From: SMTZ1-83 sp048884925
GTDB taxonomy: Archaea; Asgardarchaeota; Thorarchaeia; Thorarchaeales; Thorarchaeaceae
Assembly (NCBI GenBank): GCA_048884925.1
Contig: JBHLQK010000002.1
Location: 1 to 44,148 of the forward strand
Length of the DNA stretch: 44,148 nt
Reading direction: 5' to 3'
Of this stretch, positions 24,965-33,089 are shown piece after piece; the first letter of the stretch is position 1; the number at the start of each line of letters is the position of its first letter. A model generated the notes under the pieces. The model was not told where the DNA came from. It worked only from the letters and a program-made list of their open reading frames with translations, and made no database searches. The translations under genes were made by a program, and so were the position numbers.

Positions 24965-25588
24965 TTAAGACTTTCGGAGCAACACTCCTCTCTCACCTTT
25001 TTCGATGAGCCTGATGATTACTGCCATTTCTAAGATGATTAAGGAGAGTAATATTGCATCGCTGTTGAACTCATGCTCTACGTTGTAGAAATCATCAAGA
25101 TTCTCGAATGTGAGTTCAATCTGGCGAGTTTCAGAAACGAAATAGGACCCTCCTGACGAGTTCCACTCATAATAATATGTGCCGAGAAAAATACCAAACG
25201 CCATTGAGTAATACACATCTGTGCCATTTAGAAGCTCCACATTCCAGCATTCAAATCCATATCTCTCAGAGTCGCCCATGACTGTCACAATCTGGTCGCC
25301 TACCCGGACGGAATCACCAACACTCCAAGAACTAACATTGACCCAAACCGGATATTCTCTCACCTCCTGATCCCTCAGGGCAAGACTTAGATTGTCCAGA
25401 TCTACCGCCGCTGAGATCTCGTAGGTTGCATAGGTGCTTTCTACCTCACTGACTACAGAATCCCAACTCCCCTGTCGAGTGTAGTGCCTGTATCGATAAT
25501 TGAGTTGGAGATCTATTACATCTGTCTGAATTGGGACGACTGTGATTAATGGGATGACAAACGCAATAATAAGTAGGCCTGGCACCAC
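24965..25588 (-). CDS. Membrane protein, downstream part of a TAG-interrupted frame
   Basis: A 207-residue product if read from GTG 25588 or the GTG after it. It opens with a transmembrane helix (residues 4-22), has an external beta-rich domain of about 150 residues with three sequons, and ends with a second helix near 180-198 and a basic tail. The frame continues upstream without a stop for another 28 codons before TAG 25673, and past that TAG lies a further open frame in the same register. Those 28 codons contain no ATG, GTG or TTG. A weak GGGAT precedes the GTG. It is either an independent gene or the C-terminal part of a broken or recoded 316-codon gene. Confidence 0.6.
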   Translation of the reverse strand: MVPGLLIIAFVIPLITVVPIQTDVIDLQLNYRYRHYTRQGSWDSVVSEVESTYATYEISAAVDLDNLSLALRDQEVREYPVWVNVSSWSVGDSVRVGDQIVTVMGDSERYGFECWNVELLNGTDVYYSMAFGIFLGTYYYEWNSSGGSYFVSETRQIELTFENLDDFYNVEHEFNSDAILLSLIILEMAVIIRLIEKGERGVLLRKS

Positions 25589-25672
25589 AATATCCCGTTC
25601 TGTGACCGAAATCTCTAATCCCCAAATGTATCTGGAAGCGAAATCGTATAATGCTATCGAAACTACAATTCT

Positions 25673-25915
25673 CTACGCATGTCCCCGAGTGATCCGTCGG
25701 ACCCGGGCAACGCTATCTGAAAGGTCACTTGTGTCAGATTTGCCTGTGACTTCATTCATAGAGACCTGTGTGAGTGTCTTACCAGTCAGTCTTAGGTAGG
25801 TCTGGGCTCTGACTTGGTGGATGTAGGCAGCAAGAGTGTCAGGATGGCCTACTGCACCCAAGAATAGATTGCGCTGCCTGTTAAATGCGCCCAGAATACG
25901 TTCTATTATTTTCAT
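25673..25915 (-). CDS. Upstream part of the TAG-interrupted frame, 80 residues
   Basis: A charged, helical 80-residue frame starting at ATG 25915 and closing with TAG at 25675-25673. No family is recognised. The last residues (Arg-Val-Arg-Arg-Ile-Thr-Arg-Gly-His-Ala) run directly into Arg-Ile-Val-Val-Ser-Ile-Ala-Leu-Tyr-Asp-Phe after the TAG, which reads as one continuous amphipathic region leading into the transmembrane helix of the downstream frame. That continuity is why I treat the two pieces as one ancestral gene. It is divergent from ABCE1. Confidence 0.45.
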   Translation of the reverse strand: MKIIERILGAFNRQRNLFLGAVGHPDTLAAYIHQVRAQTYLRLTGKTLTQVSMNEVTGKSDTSDLSDSVARVRRITRGHA

Positions 25916-25999
25916 CTCTATGTTTCTGGTTACGCCAATGGTTCTAAAGGTTTTTCATCTGTCTATTGGCTTACCCCGACCGGAGCCAAAGCGCTAAAT

Positions 26000-26008
26000 A
26001 CTATACAC
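26000..26008 (+). promoter_or_regulatory. TATA-like box for ABCE1
   Basis: ACTATACAC lies about 45 bases before ATG 26049. The transcript would start near 26028 and include the AAGGTGAAGGA Shine-Dalgarno region. Confidence 0.35.
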
Positions 26009-26048
26009 GAAATCCCATCTTTATTCCTCCTGAAGGTGAAGGACGAAA

Positions 26049-27857
26049 ATGCGCATTGCAGTCATAGATCATTCCCGCTGTAGGCCAAAGGACTGTACAC
26101 ACGAGTGTCAGAGATTCTGCCCCATGGTTAGAACGGGCACCGAAACAGTCGTGTTTTTCGATGGCCCGGACAAGCCCCCGACCATAGTGGAGTCTCTCTG
26201 CTCGGGTGCGGCAATGTGTGTGAAGAAGTGTCCCTACCATGTAATCAACATTGTCAACCTTCCAGAGGAACTCGATACCGACGGTAGCCACCGCTACGGT
26301 GTGAACGGATTTCAGCTTTTCCGAATGCCCACACCGAAACAAGGACAGGTCTTGGGACTGATTGGTCCAAATGGTGTTGGGAAGACTACCGCTGTGCGAA
26401 TACTTGCTGGCGAACTAAAGCCCAATCTTGGGGAAGTGGAGGAACCGCCCGAGTGGGACGAGATCATCAGAAGATACCGCGGATCAGAACTTCAACCGTT
26501 CTTTGAGCGAATACAGGAAGGCACGATAGTCCCAGTCCACAAGCCTCAGACTATCACCGACCTGCCCAAGATCAAAGCAGTCGCTGACAAACCAATCAGC
26601 GAACTCCTTGAAGCAGCTGACACCTCAGGCAGACTCGACAACCTGAAGGAAGACATGAGTCTGACTGAGATATGGGACCGTCCAATCAATGTTCTCTCTG
26701 GTGGAGAGTTGCAGCGTGTAGCGGTGACAGCAGCCATTGTTCGCGAGGGCGACATCTACTTTTTTGATGAACCAACTGCGTACCTTGACGTTCGCGAGAG
26801 GTTGAGAGTGGCCCGCGCAATCAGAGCATTGTCAGACTCTGGCAAGACAGTGGTGGTAGTTGAGCATGATCTTTCAATCCTTGATTATGTGTCTGACCTA
26901 GTATGCCTGTTCTATGGCAAACCTGGGGCTTACGGAATCGTGTCTCACCCACATGGTACACGTGTTGGGGTGAACATCTTTCTCGATGGCTATATTCCTG
27001 ATGAGAATATGCGCTTCCGAGACACATCTATATCGTTCAAGGGAATGACTGGCGAAGATGAGGAGTTCATTAGTTCGGAAACACTTGTAGAGTATGGCAA
27101 TCTAAAGAAGGAATTTGAGGGCTTCACACTCGAGGTGAAGGGCGGCAGGGTAACTAGAGGGCAAATAGTTGGAATCCTAGGGCCCAATGGAATAGGGAAG
27201 ACTACTTTCGTGAGAATGCTTGCTGGCGAGTTAGAACCCACTAAAGGTGAAGCTCCAAAGAAGACATTGAGTGGTTTTGACCTTAAGATAGCGTATAAGC
27301 CGCAGTACATCACAGCAGACTATCCCGGAAATGTTCGGATGTATCTTCGGGAGGCTGGAGGGTCCACAGTAGACAGCTCAGACTTCAAGACCTCTGTGCT
27401 ACGCAAGCTTGAGCTGGAAGACTTGATGGACCATGCTATTTCTGAGCTTTCTGGTGGTGAGCTTCAGCGAGCAACAATTGCTAGAACCTTGGCGAAGGAT
27501 GCTGACATCTATTTGTTTGATGAGCCATCTGCGTTCCTAGACATCGAACAGAGACTAGCAAGCTCTAGGGCTATCCGCCGAACAATCCAAACTCAAATGA
27601 AGACTGCATTTGTGGTTGAGCACTCAATTCTCATGGCTGACTACCTCAGTGATAGCATGGTTGTGTTTGGAGGAGAGCCAGGAAGGAAGGGTATAGCATC
27701 ATCCGTGACAACACTGCGGCGCGGAATGAATGCATTTCTAAAGCAGATGGGTGTGACATTTAGGAGAGATCCTCAGACTGGCCGACCAAGAGTTAACAAG
27801 GTTGGCAGCGTCAAAGATGAGGAGCAGAAGCGCGAAGGACGATATTACTACGAGTAG
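26049..27857 (+). CDS. rli1: Ribosome recycling/splitting ATPase ABCE1 (Rli1)
   Basis: A 602-residue twin-ATPase with an N-terminal Fe-S domain; it splits ribosomes after termination together with release factors. Nucleotide domain 1 has Gly-Pro-Asn-Gly-Val-Gly-Lys-Thr-Thr near 106-114 and a Leu-Ser-Gly-Gly-Glu-Leu-Gln-Arg signature. Domain 2 repeats both, with Gly-Pro-Asn-Gly-Ile-Gly-Lys-Thr-Thr. Walker B sites read Phe-Phe-Asp-Glu-Pro and Leu-Phe-Asp-Glu-Pro. Fe-S cysteines are Cys11, 16, 20, 24, 51, 57 and 61. The usual eighth, expected at position 54 within Leu-Cys-X2-Cys-X2-Cys, is Ala54. AAGGA precedes the ATG. Confidence 0.96.
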   Translation: MRIAVIDHSRCRPKDCTHECQRFCPMVRTGTETVVFFDGPDKPPTIVESLCSGAAMCVKKCPYHVINIVNLPEELDTDGSHRYGVNGFQLFRMPTPKQGQVLGLIGPNGVGKTTAVRILAGELKPNLGEVEEPPEWDEIIRRYRGSELQPFFERIQEGTIVPVHKPQTITDLPKIKAVADKPISELLEAADTSGRLDNLKEDMSLTEIWDRPINVLSGGELQRVAVTAAIVREGDIYFFDEPTAYLDVRERLRVARAIRALSDSGKTVVVVEHDLSILDYVSDLVCLFYGKPGAYGIVSHPHGTRVGVNIFLDGYIPDENMRFRDTSISFKGMTGEDEEFISSETLVEYGNLKKEFEGFTLEVKGGRVTRGQIVGILGPNGIGKTTFVRMLAGELEPTKGEAPKKTLSGFDLKIAYKPQYITADYPGNVRMYLREAGGSTVDSSDFKTSVLRKLELEDLMDHAISELSGGELQRATIARTLAKDADIYLFDEPSAFLDIEQRLASSRAIRRTIQTQMKTAFVVEHSILMADYLSDSMVVFGGEPGRKGIASSVTTLRRGMNAFLKQMGVTFRRDPQTGRPRVNKVGSVKDEEQKREGRYYYE

Positions 27858-27866
27858 TTCTTCATG

Positions 27867-28511
27867 CTATACTTTTACGGCAATTGTGCAGCCCTCACCA
27901 ATAGGAACCAGTGTGCTAAAGACACCTGCACCGATGACATTCTGATTGAATTCATGAATCGCTTTAGTTGAGTCATTCCAATCACTCCTTTCTTTCATCA
28001 CTGGAAAGAGTGTATCATCTATCAGGAAGAGACCTCCTTTCTTCAGAACTCTCACGCAATCTTCTAGCATTACTGGATAGAGTCTTTTGGAAGAATCTTG
28101 AAAAACCACGTCGAAGGATTCTGATTCAATCTTCTTGATAATTTCCTTGGCATCTCCAATTCTTATGTCAATGATGTCATCGACATTGAAGTGCTTGAAC
28201 GCTCTCTTAGCTTCCGGAACTATGTCCTCATTCATCTCCAGCGTCGTGATTCTACCGCCATGCCCTTTTACTGCGAGCGCCATTGATGTGGTCGAGAAAC
28301 CAATACTCATCCCAATTTCAAGTACACTCTTGGGCTTAGTCAAGAATAACAGAAATTTGAAGAGTCGAGCAATGTCATCCTCAATCACCGGTTCAAATTC
28401 TGCAATCTCAAGAAACTCTACATATTCATCTACAGTGGGGCTATCTTTAGTGTCATATAGCTCAGCAATATATGACAGTGCATCCCCCAAATCAAAATAT
28501 ACTTCGGGCAT
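27867..28511 (-). CDS. SAM-dependent O-methyltransferase (catechol/caffeoyl-CoA type)
   Basis: A 214-residue methyltransferase of the O-methyltransferase-3 group. SAM motif Val-Leu-Glu-Ile-Gly-Met-Ser-Ile-Gly-Phe-Ser near 63-73, then Leu-Glu-Met-Asn, a Val-Val-Phe-Gln-Asp strand and Leu-Ile-Asp-Asp-Thr-Leu-Phe near 155-161, where the paired Asp bind metal in this family. Substrates are usually catechol-type phenols or small molecules. It converges with ABCE1, nine bases apart. Confidence 0.87.
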   Translation of the reverse strand: MPEVYFDLGDALSYIAELYDTKDSPTVDEYVEFLEIAEFEPVIEDDIARLFKFLLFLTKPKSVLEIGMSIGFSTTSMALAVKGHGGRITTLEMNEDIVPEAKRAFKHFNVDDIIDIRIGDAKEIIKKIESESFDVVFQDSSKRLYPVMLEDCVRVLKKGGLFLIDDTLFPVMKERSDWNDSTKAIHEFNQNVIGAGVFSTLVPIGEGCTIAVKV

Positions 28512-28544
28512 ATGCAGCCAAGGAATTTCAATGCAATATGTCTG

Positions 28545-28551
28545 TCTATAG
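28545..28551 (-). promoter_or_regulatory. TATA-like box for the O-methyltransferase gene
   Basis: CTATAGA on the minus strand lies about 35 bases before ATG 28511. The flanking TGTC/GACA bases give the site a loose symmetry that might also be an operator. Confidence 0.25.
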
Positions 28552-28682
28552 AGACAAAGGATTCTACCCTAAAAACAGCCTGCCATCGCCTTTTCTATCA
28601 TTCCGGGTTGCGAGTTGCCATATAGGTTAGATTTCTCAAAGGCTCCAAGAAAGGATGCTTCACGACTGGATAATGTGCATGA

Positions 28683-29156
28683 CTATTGGTCCCAAATACC
28701 CTCTGGTTTCTTCTTGGGAAAAGCGACCATCAAGGCAATTCCGAGAATCAATATAATCGGAATAGGAATCACGTAATTGTAGAGGGGGACTAGCCATCCA
28801 TCGAAGTTCATAAGATTCGGCAATGACACTAATAGAGGGATCAATTCCGAGAGAATGCCAACAAGAATGACCTGGAGCCTGGTAAGAGTACTATCAGCCG
28901 CATAGTAGTAAATCATCAGGAAGAGAAATATGAACCTAAATAGCCAGAATGGAGAGGATGACAAGACTTGTCCAACTGCTAGAAGTCGAAATCCAGTGAA
29001 ATAGAAAGATTCAACATACTCCCAAAAGAGGCCTGCGATAATTGTATCTGGAGACCCCAGCCCAATCGCCTCAGCGTATCCATATGGAAAGAGAATTGCT
29101 CCAACTAAGAATATAGTACAAATTATAACGTCGCGGCGTGAGAGCATCATATACAT
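28683..29156 (-). CDS. Four-helix membrane protein, unknown function
   Basis: A 157-residue integral membrane protein with helices near 10-28, 65-85, 93-112 and 124-147, and a Lys-Lys-Lys cytoplasmic tail. No family motif is recognised. Two further in-frame ATGs occur within the first four codons. It lies between uridine phosphorylase and the O-methyltransferase on the same strand, but gaps of 107 and 171 bases make an operon doubtful. Confidence 0.72.
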   Translation of the reverse strand: MYMMLSRRDVIICTIFLVGAILFPYGYAEAIGLGSPDTIIAGLFWEYVESFYFTGFRLLAVGQVLSSSPFWLFRFIFLFLMIYYYAADSTLTRLQVILVGILSELIPLLVSLPNLMNFDGWLVPLYNYVIPIPIILILGIALMVAFPKKKPEGIWDQ

Positions 29157-29263
29157 CAGTCCACTTTTAATACTGAAATGGCCGACTAATCAAATACTGA
29201 TAAGAATTACAATCTAAGCACGATAGCACTCATTAACACTCGAATATGTTGCCAAGGTGCATA

Positions 29264-30097
29264 CTACCGTTTGTGACTACGTATCCAATAGTCCCGGCCT
29301 GCAATCGCCTTTTCTTCGTCCATCTCTGCGAGGATTTTCACAGCCTCGTTCCCACATGCAATTGCATCTTCTTCTCCTGCAACTGCAAATTTGTCTTGGA
29401 CCCTATTGGCATATACAGCACACACAGCGCCTGCCCTGAAGCCGAAGATGTTTGCGAGAGTAAAGATTGTGGCGGCCTCCATCTCAAAGTTCGCTACATT
29501 TGCTTTCTGGAGGTCTTCTATCAAGGTTTCACTAAAGCTCTGGGTATAACCATTGAAACCTGGCCTAGACTGTCCCAGATAGAATGAGTCTGTTGAAGCT
29601 GATATTCCTAGGTGATACTTCAAGCCCAGAGTGTCTGCGGCTTCTACGATCGCCATAACCACTTCGTACGATGCACTTGCGGGGAACTCGGGTCTTACAT
29701 ATTGCTTGCTTGTACCCTCAAGTCTAACAGCCCCTGTGGAGATGATCAAGTCCCCAATTTCAATATGCTCTTTGAGAGTCGCACAGGACCCTATGCGTAT
29801 GAAGTTCTTAACGCCCACATTTGCAAGTTCTTCTATTGCTATTGCCGTGCCAGGTCCGCCAATACCAGTTGAGCAAGCTGAGATTGGTGTGCCCTTGTAC
29901 ACTCCCGTGTGAGTCACGTACTGTCGGTGAGCTGCAACCTCTTGAAAAGAATCCCACCCCGAGCTGATCTTTGCTACTCGCTCAGGGTCTCCAGGGAGTA
30001 GAACGGTTTCTGCCACTTCACCTGGTTTCACTTCTATGTGGTATTGCTTGCGTTCAGCAGTTTCAGGTCTTTGGGCAGAAACAGCGTCTTTTGGCAT
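29264..30097 (-). CDS. udp: Uridine phosphorylase
   Basis: A 277-residue nucleoside phosphorylase of the PNP/UDP family that cleaves uridine with phosphate to uracil and ribose-1-phosphate. Leu-Leu-Pro-Gly-Asp-Pro-Glu-Arg near the start binds phosphate, Ser-Thr-Gly-Ile-Gly-Gly-Pro and Arg-Ile-Gly-Ser-Cys-Ala complete that site, and Asn-Phe-Glu-Met-Glu-Ala-Ala-Thr is the ribose/base motif. GAGGGAT lies before ATG 30097. Divergent from the FBP aldolase/phosphatase gene. Purine specificity cannot be fully excluded from sequence alone. Confidence 0.9.
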   Translation of the reverse strand: MPKDAVSAQRPETAERKQYHIEVKPGEVAETVLLPGDPERVAKISSGWDSFQEVAAHRQYVTHTGVYKGTPISACSTGIGGPGTAIAIEELANVGVKNFIRIGSCATLKEHIEIGDLIISTGAVRLEGTSKQYVRPEFPASASYEVVMAIVEAADTLGLKYHLGISASTDSFYLGQSRPGFNGYTQSFSETLIEDLQKANVANFEMEAATIFTLANIFGFRAGAVCAVYANRVQDKFAVAGEEDAIACGNEAVKILAEMDEEKAIAGRDYWIRSHKR

Positions 30098-30207
30098 GAT
30101 TATCCCTCTTGTTTCATCATTACTAGGCTATTTGAGTTTCGGGCCCTCAAGCATGTCACTTGCACTACCAACAAACTATTATACGTCCATAGAATAATGA
30201 TGCGTTG

Positions 30208-30315
30208 TTCGGGACAGGGTCTCCGAAACACCTATTACAAATTCCAAAGGCCCCCCAGTCCTGTCACAGGACATTGTGTGTCCTTCTAACAATTTGGAAA
30301 TGGAGCGAGAAGAGA
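30208..30315 (+). promoter_or_regulatory. Possible structured 5' leader of the FBP aldolase/phosphatase gene
   Basis: A CTATTATACG box at about 30175-30184 would place the transcript start near 30205, leaving about 110 bases before TTG 30316. Inside that stretch are a TTCGG/CCGAA inverted pair (30208-30227), a perfect GTCCTG-TCA-CAGGAC hairpin (30258-30272), and TTCCAAA (30242-30248) complementary to TTTGGAA (30293-30299). The last pair would enclose the hairpin and end just before the GGAG. GGACA/TGTCC also recurs four times, so DNA operators are an alternative. Confidence 0.35.
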
Positions 30316-31464
30316 TTGGTTGAAACGACTATTAGCGTTATTAAGGCCGACATTGGCTCGTTGGCCGGGCATGTAGTGGTACCTGATTTCCTGTTGGAGC
30401 TAGCACGAAAGGAGCTGAAAACAGGTGTTGAGAAGAAGATCATCAACGATTTCCATGTAACACATGCTGGAGATGACTTGGAACTTATTATGACTCACTT
30501 CAAGGGTGAAGGCAATGAAGATGTTCATCGCCTAGCTTTTGACACCTTCATAAAGGGGACTGAACTGGCTCGTGAGAAGAAAATCTATGCAGCCGGACAA
30601 GATATTCTCTCAGACACGTTCAGTGGCAATGTCAAAGGGATGGGACCTGGTTCAGCAGAGATGACAATTGAGGAACGAAAGTCAGAGCCATTCGCTATCT
30701 TCATGGCTGACAAGACCGAGCCCGGTGCCTTCAATCTGCCTCTGTTCAAGATATTCGCGGATCCCTTCAACACAGCAGGGCTCGTCATTGACCCGAACCT
30801 ACATGATGGGTTTACTTTCGTGATTCAAGACATCATGAAGGAAGTCCCTTGTTTTGTTGATATGAAATGTCCAGCAGAGATGTATGACTTGCTTGCCCTT
30901 ATCGGCAGTACAGGAGTATTCACAATAAAGAAAATCTATCGAGCAGATGGAATGGTCTGTGCTTCAGTGAGCACTGACAAGCTTCACGCTGTAGCAGGGA
31001 AGTACGTTGGAAAGGATGATCCTGTAGCCATTGTTAGAGCGCATTCTGGTCTTCCTGCAATGGGGGAGGTGCTTGAAGCGTTCACCATTCCTCATCTAGT
31101 CGCTGGTTGGATGCGCGGCTCCCATGCAGGACCTCTACTACCCGTTGCACTGAAAGACTCACGTTGCACAAGGTTCGATGGCCCGCCTCGAGTTATTGGT
31201 CTTGGGTTTCAAGTTTCTAACGGAATGCTTGTTGGTCCAATTGACCTGTTTGACGACGTTGCATTTGATATCACACGCCAACGTGGAATGGAGATTGCAG
31301 ACTACCTTCGTCAACATGGCCCATTTGAGTTCCACCGACTTTCATCAGATAGGATGGAGTATAGTACATTGCCAAAGGTCCTTGACAAGTGTGGTACTCG
31401 TTTCACTGAAGAGGAGATTGTTCCCACAGGAAAAGCTAAGGACACATCTGGCTCAGCAGAGTAG
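30316..31464 (+). CDS. fbp: Bifunctional fructose-1,6-bisphosphate aldolase/phosphatase
   Basis: A 382-residue FBPA/P, the unidirectional gluconeogenic enzyme of archaea that condenses triose phosphates and dephosphorylates the product. The start Ser-Val-Ile-Lys-Ala-Asp12-Ile-Gly and His19 match the family, as do Gly-Asp53-Asp54, Gly-Gln-Asp, Ala-Asp132-Lys-Thr-Glu-Pro-Gly-Ala, the aldolase pair Tyr230 and Lys233 in Lys-Tyr-Val-Gly-Lys-Asp-Asp-Pro, and the C-terminal Glu-Tyr-Ser-Thr-Leu-Pro. The second and third His of the usual Gly-His-His-X2-His start are Val and Pro. The frame is open upstream to 30205 but family alignment sets TTG 30316, with GGAG ten bases ahead. Confidence 0.94.
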   Translation: MVETTISVIKADIGSLAGHVVVPDFLLELARKELKTGVEKKIINDFHVTHAGDDLELIMTHFKGEGNEDVHRLAFDTFIKGTELAREKKIYAAGQDILSDTFSGNVKGMGPGSAEMTIEERKSEPFAIFMADKTEPGAFNLPLFKIFADPFNTAGLVIDPNLHDGFTFVIQDIMKEVPCFVDMKCPAEMYDLLALIGSTGVFTIKKIYRADGMVCASVSTDKLHAVAGKYVGKDDPVAIVRAHSGLPAMGEVLEAFTIPHLVAGWMRGSHAGPLLPVALKDSRCTRFDGPPRVIGLGFQVSNGMLVGPIDLFDDVAFDITRQRGMEIADYLRQHGPFEFHRLSSDRMEYSTLPKVLDKCGTRFTEEEIVPTGKAKDTSGSAE

Positions 31465-31504
31465 ATACGGGACTTCTGTCCCGTTCTCTCTTTGTTTCCG
31501 AACT

Positions 31505-31822
31505 TTAGCCTGTTCTCTTGATGATATGATACCCAAACTCAGTCTTGACAGGTTCTGTGGTCATTGCCCCCACACTGAGAGCATAGACTGCATTTTCGAA
31601 CTCCTTTACCATCTCGCCTCTCCCAAAGCAACCCAAGTCTCCTCCACGCTTCTTCGATGAACAGTCGCTGTATTGCTTGCAGAGAGATCCGAAGTCTTCC
31701 CCCTCTCTGATTCGACTGATTATCTCGAGCGCCTGACTATGCTTCTTAACTAAAATGTGACTTGCGCACACCTTGCCTCCTCCACCGCCTTTCTTCTTCA
31801 TGGCTTTGCTCTTCTTGCCCAT
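31505..31822 (-). CDS. Parvulin-type peptidyl-prolyl isomerase
   Basis: A 105-residue single-domain parvulin. After a basic Lys/Gly-rich N-terminal tail (residues 1-18), Ala-Ser-His-Ile-Leu-Val-Lys begins the domain. Gly-Gly-Asp-Leu-Gly-Cys-Phe-Gly-Arg-Gly-Glu-Met and Glu-Phe-Gly-Tyr-His-Ile-Ile complete the active-site pattern, with both His and the Cys present. No signal peptide, so cytosolic; the Lys/Gly tail resembles that of human Par14. I use ATG 31822; a longer frame to 31858 has no ATG. Confidence 0.9.
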   Translation of the reverse strand: MGKKSKAMKKKGGGGGKVCASHILVKKHSQALEIISRIREGEDFGSLCKQYSDCSSKKRGGDLGCFGRGEMVKEFENAVYALSVGAMTTEPVKTEFGYHIIKRTG

Positions 31823-31942
31823 GTGTTCCACCAACAAAGTGCTCTGCAAACAACGCAATAAGCACTACTATAATGGATTTGCTATAACATAGGATTTTAG
31901 TTCATTTCACCCCATCTCAATGTAGAATCGAGGAGAGATTCC

Positions 31943-32986
31943 ATGAAGGCTGTTATCTTTCATGAGCATGGTTCCCCTGATGTCCTCCAGTACGTCACAG
32001 ACTTCCCAAAGCCCAAGGTGGGTCCCAGCCAAATATTGATTGAAGTCAAAGCTGTAGCTTTGAACCACTTGGACCTATTCACAAGAGCTGGAATTCCTGG
32101 CCTAACCCTGAAGATGCCTCATGTGCTTGGAAGTGACATTTCAGGCGTCGTGGCGGAGATAGGAGTTGACGCGATGGGGGACATTGAGGTTGGAGCTCGA
32201 GTCATCATAGATCCTGGAGTATCCTGTGGGGTCTGTGAGTATTGTGTCAGCGGACAAGACTCTCTATGTTCCACATATGGAATCTTAGGCGAACATTATA
32301 GTGGAGGCTATAGGGAGTTTATGGCTGTTGATGCTCGCAAGGTTATCCCCATTCCTGGGAAGAGCAAACTCAGTTTTGAGGAAGCTGCAGCAATTCCACT
32401 GACCTTCATGACTGCGTGGAGAATGCTGATTACAAGAGCTCGTCTGAGAGCTGGTGAGGATGTGTTGATTATTGGCATTGGGGGCGGTGTGGCTGTTGCT
32501 GCTCTACAGATTGCGAAGATGGCTGGTGCGCGCATTTTTGTTACGAGTTCATCCAATGACAAACTGGAAAAGGCTCGCCGATTGGGGGCTGACTTTCTGA
32601 TCAATCATTTGGAATCACCGGACTACCACAGGGAAATCTGGAAACTTACTGGTAAACGCGGTGTTGATGTGGTTGTCGATTCGGTTGGTGAAGCAACATG
32701 GGCAAGGAGTCTACGTAGTCTCAATAAAGGAGGACGTCTAGTCACCTGTGGAGCCACTTCTGGACCCAATGCAGTGACCAGTCTCAACCTTCTATTTTGG
32801 AAACAGCTCGAGATTATAGGCTCTACAATGGCCAGCAGGTCAGAGCTTGAATCCGTTCTGCGTCTAGTGTGGACAGGGAAGCTCATGCCAGTTGTGGACA
32901 GAGTATTACCTCTCTCATCCGCAAAAGAAGCCCATGAGATTCTGGAACATGGTGCTCAGTTTGGGAAGATAGTCCTAATACCATAG
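31943..32986 (+). CDS. Medium-chain dehydrogenase/quinone-reductase-like, structural zinc only
   Basis: A 347-residue MDR-superfamily oxidoreductase. The N-terminal GroES-like domain has Ala-Leu-Asn-His-Leu-Asp-Leu-Phe, so the catalytic-zinc Cys is replaced by Asn as in quinone oxidoreductases. A structural-zinc lobe is present with four Cys in Cys-Gly-Val-Cys-Glu-Tyr-Cys-X6-Cys. The Rossmann motif is Gly-Ile-Gly-Gly-Gly-Val near 178-183. NAD(P)H dependence is inferred. GAGGAGA precedes ATG 31943. Confidence 0.9.
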   Translation: MKAVIFHEHGSPDVLQYVTDFPKPKVGPSQILIEVKAVALNHLDLFTRAGIPGLTLKMPHVLGSDISGVVAEIGVDAMGDIEVGARVIIDPGVSCGVCEYCVSGQDSLCSTYGILGEHYSGGYREFMAVDARKVIPIPGKSKLSFEEAAAIPLTFMTAWRMLITRARLRAGEDVLIIGIGGGVAVAALQIAKMAGARIFVTSSSNDKLEKARRLGADFLINHLESPDYHREIWKLTGKRGVDVVVDSVGEATWARSLRSLNKGGRLVTCGATSGPNAVTSLNLLFWKQLEIIGSTMASRSELESVLRLVWTGKLMPVVDRVLPLSSAKEAHEILEHGAQFGKIVLIP

Positions 32987-33044
32987 GAGGCGATTCCCAA
33001 ACTAGATACATAGTGAGTAATACCGTGGTGTCAATCTGGAAATG

Positions 33045-33064
33045 ACACGCTTTCATTAGCGTGT
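33045..33064. promoter_or_regulatory. Inverted repeat upstream of the ribbon-helix-helix gene
   Basis: ACACGCT-TTCATT-AGCGTGT has perfect 7-bp arms and a six-base centre. It ends 25 bases before ATG 33090, where a dimeric ribbon-helix-helix repressor would be expected to bind its own promoter. It could instead be a terminator hairpin for the dehydrogenase, but no T-run follows directly. Confidence 0.4.
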
Positions 33065-33089
33065 TTGCCTCCTATCTGGTTGGTCTAGA

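Noticed and set aside
25673..25675. Pyrrolysine at the TAG of the split membrane-protein frame
   Set aside because: TAG is the ordinary stop for many genes here and no pyl gene is visible. It stays an open but unlikely option.
30205..30315. N-terminal extension of the FBP aldolase/phosphatase
   Set aside because: The family begins near Val-Glu-Thr-Thr-Ile-Ser-Val-Ile-Lys-Ala-Asp. The upstream codons match nothing and cover the hairpins, so I treat them as leader.
31178..31660. 160-codon plus-strand frame overlapping two genes
   Set aside because: It covers the end of the FBP aldolase/phosphatase and most of the parvulin gene, both of which have strong motif support.
32222..32276. Catalytic zinc site in the dehydrogenase at 31943
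   Set aside because: The four Cys form the structural lobe; the catalytic Cys position is Asn, so I did not call a zinc-dependent alcohol dehydrogenase.
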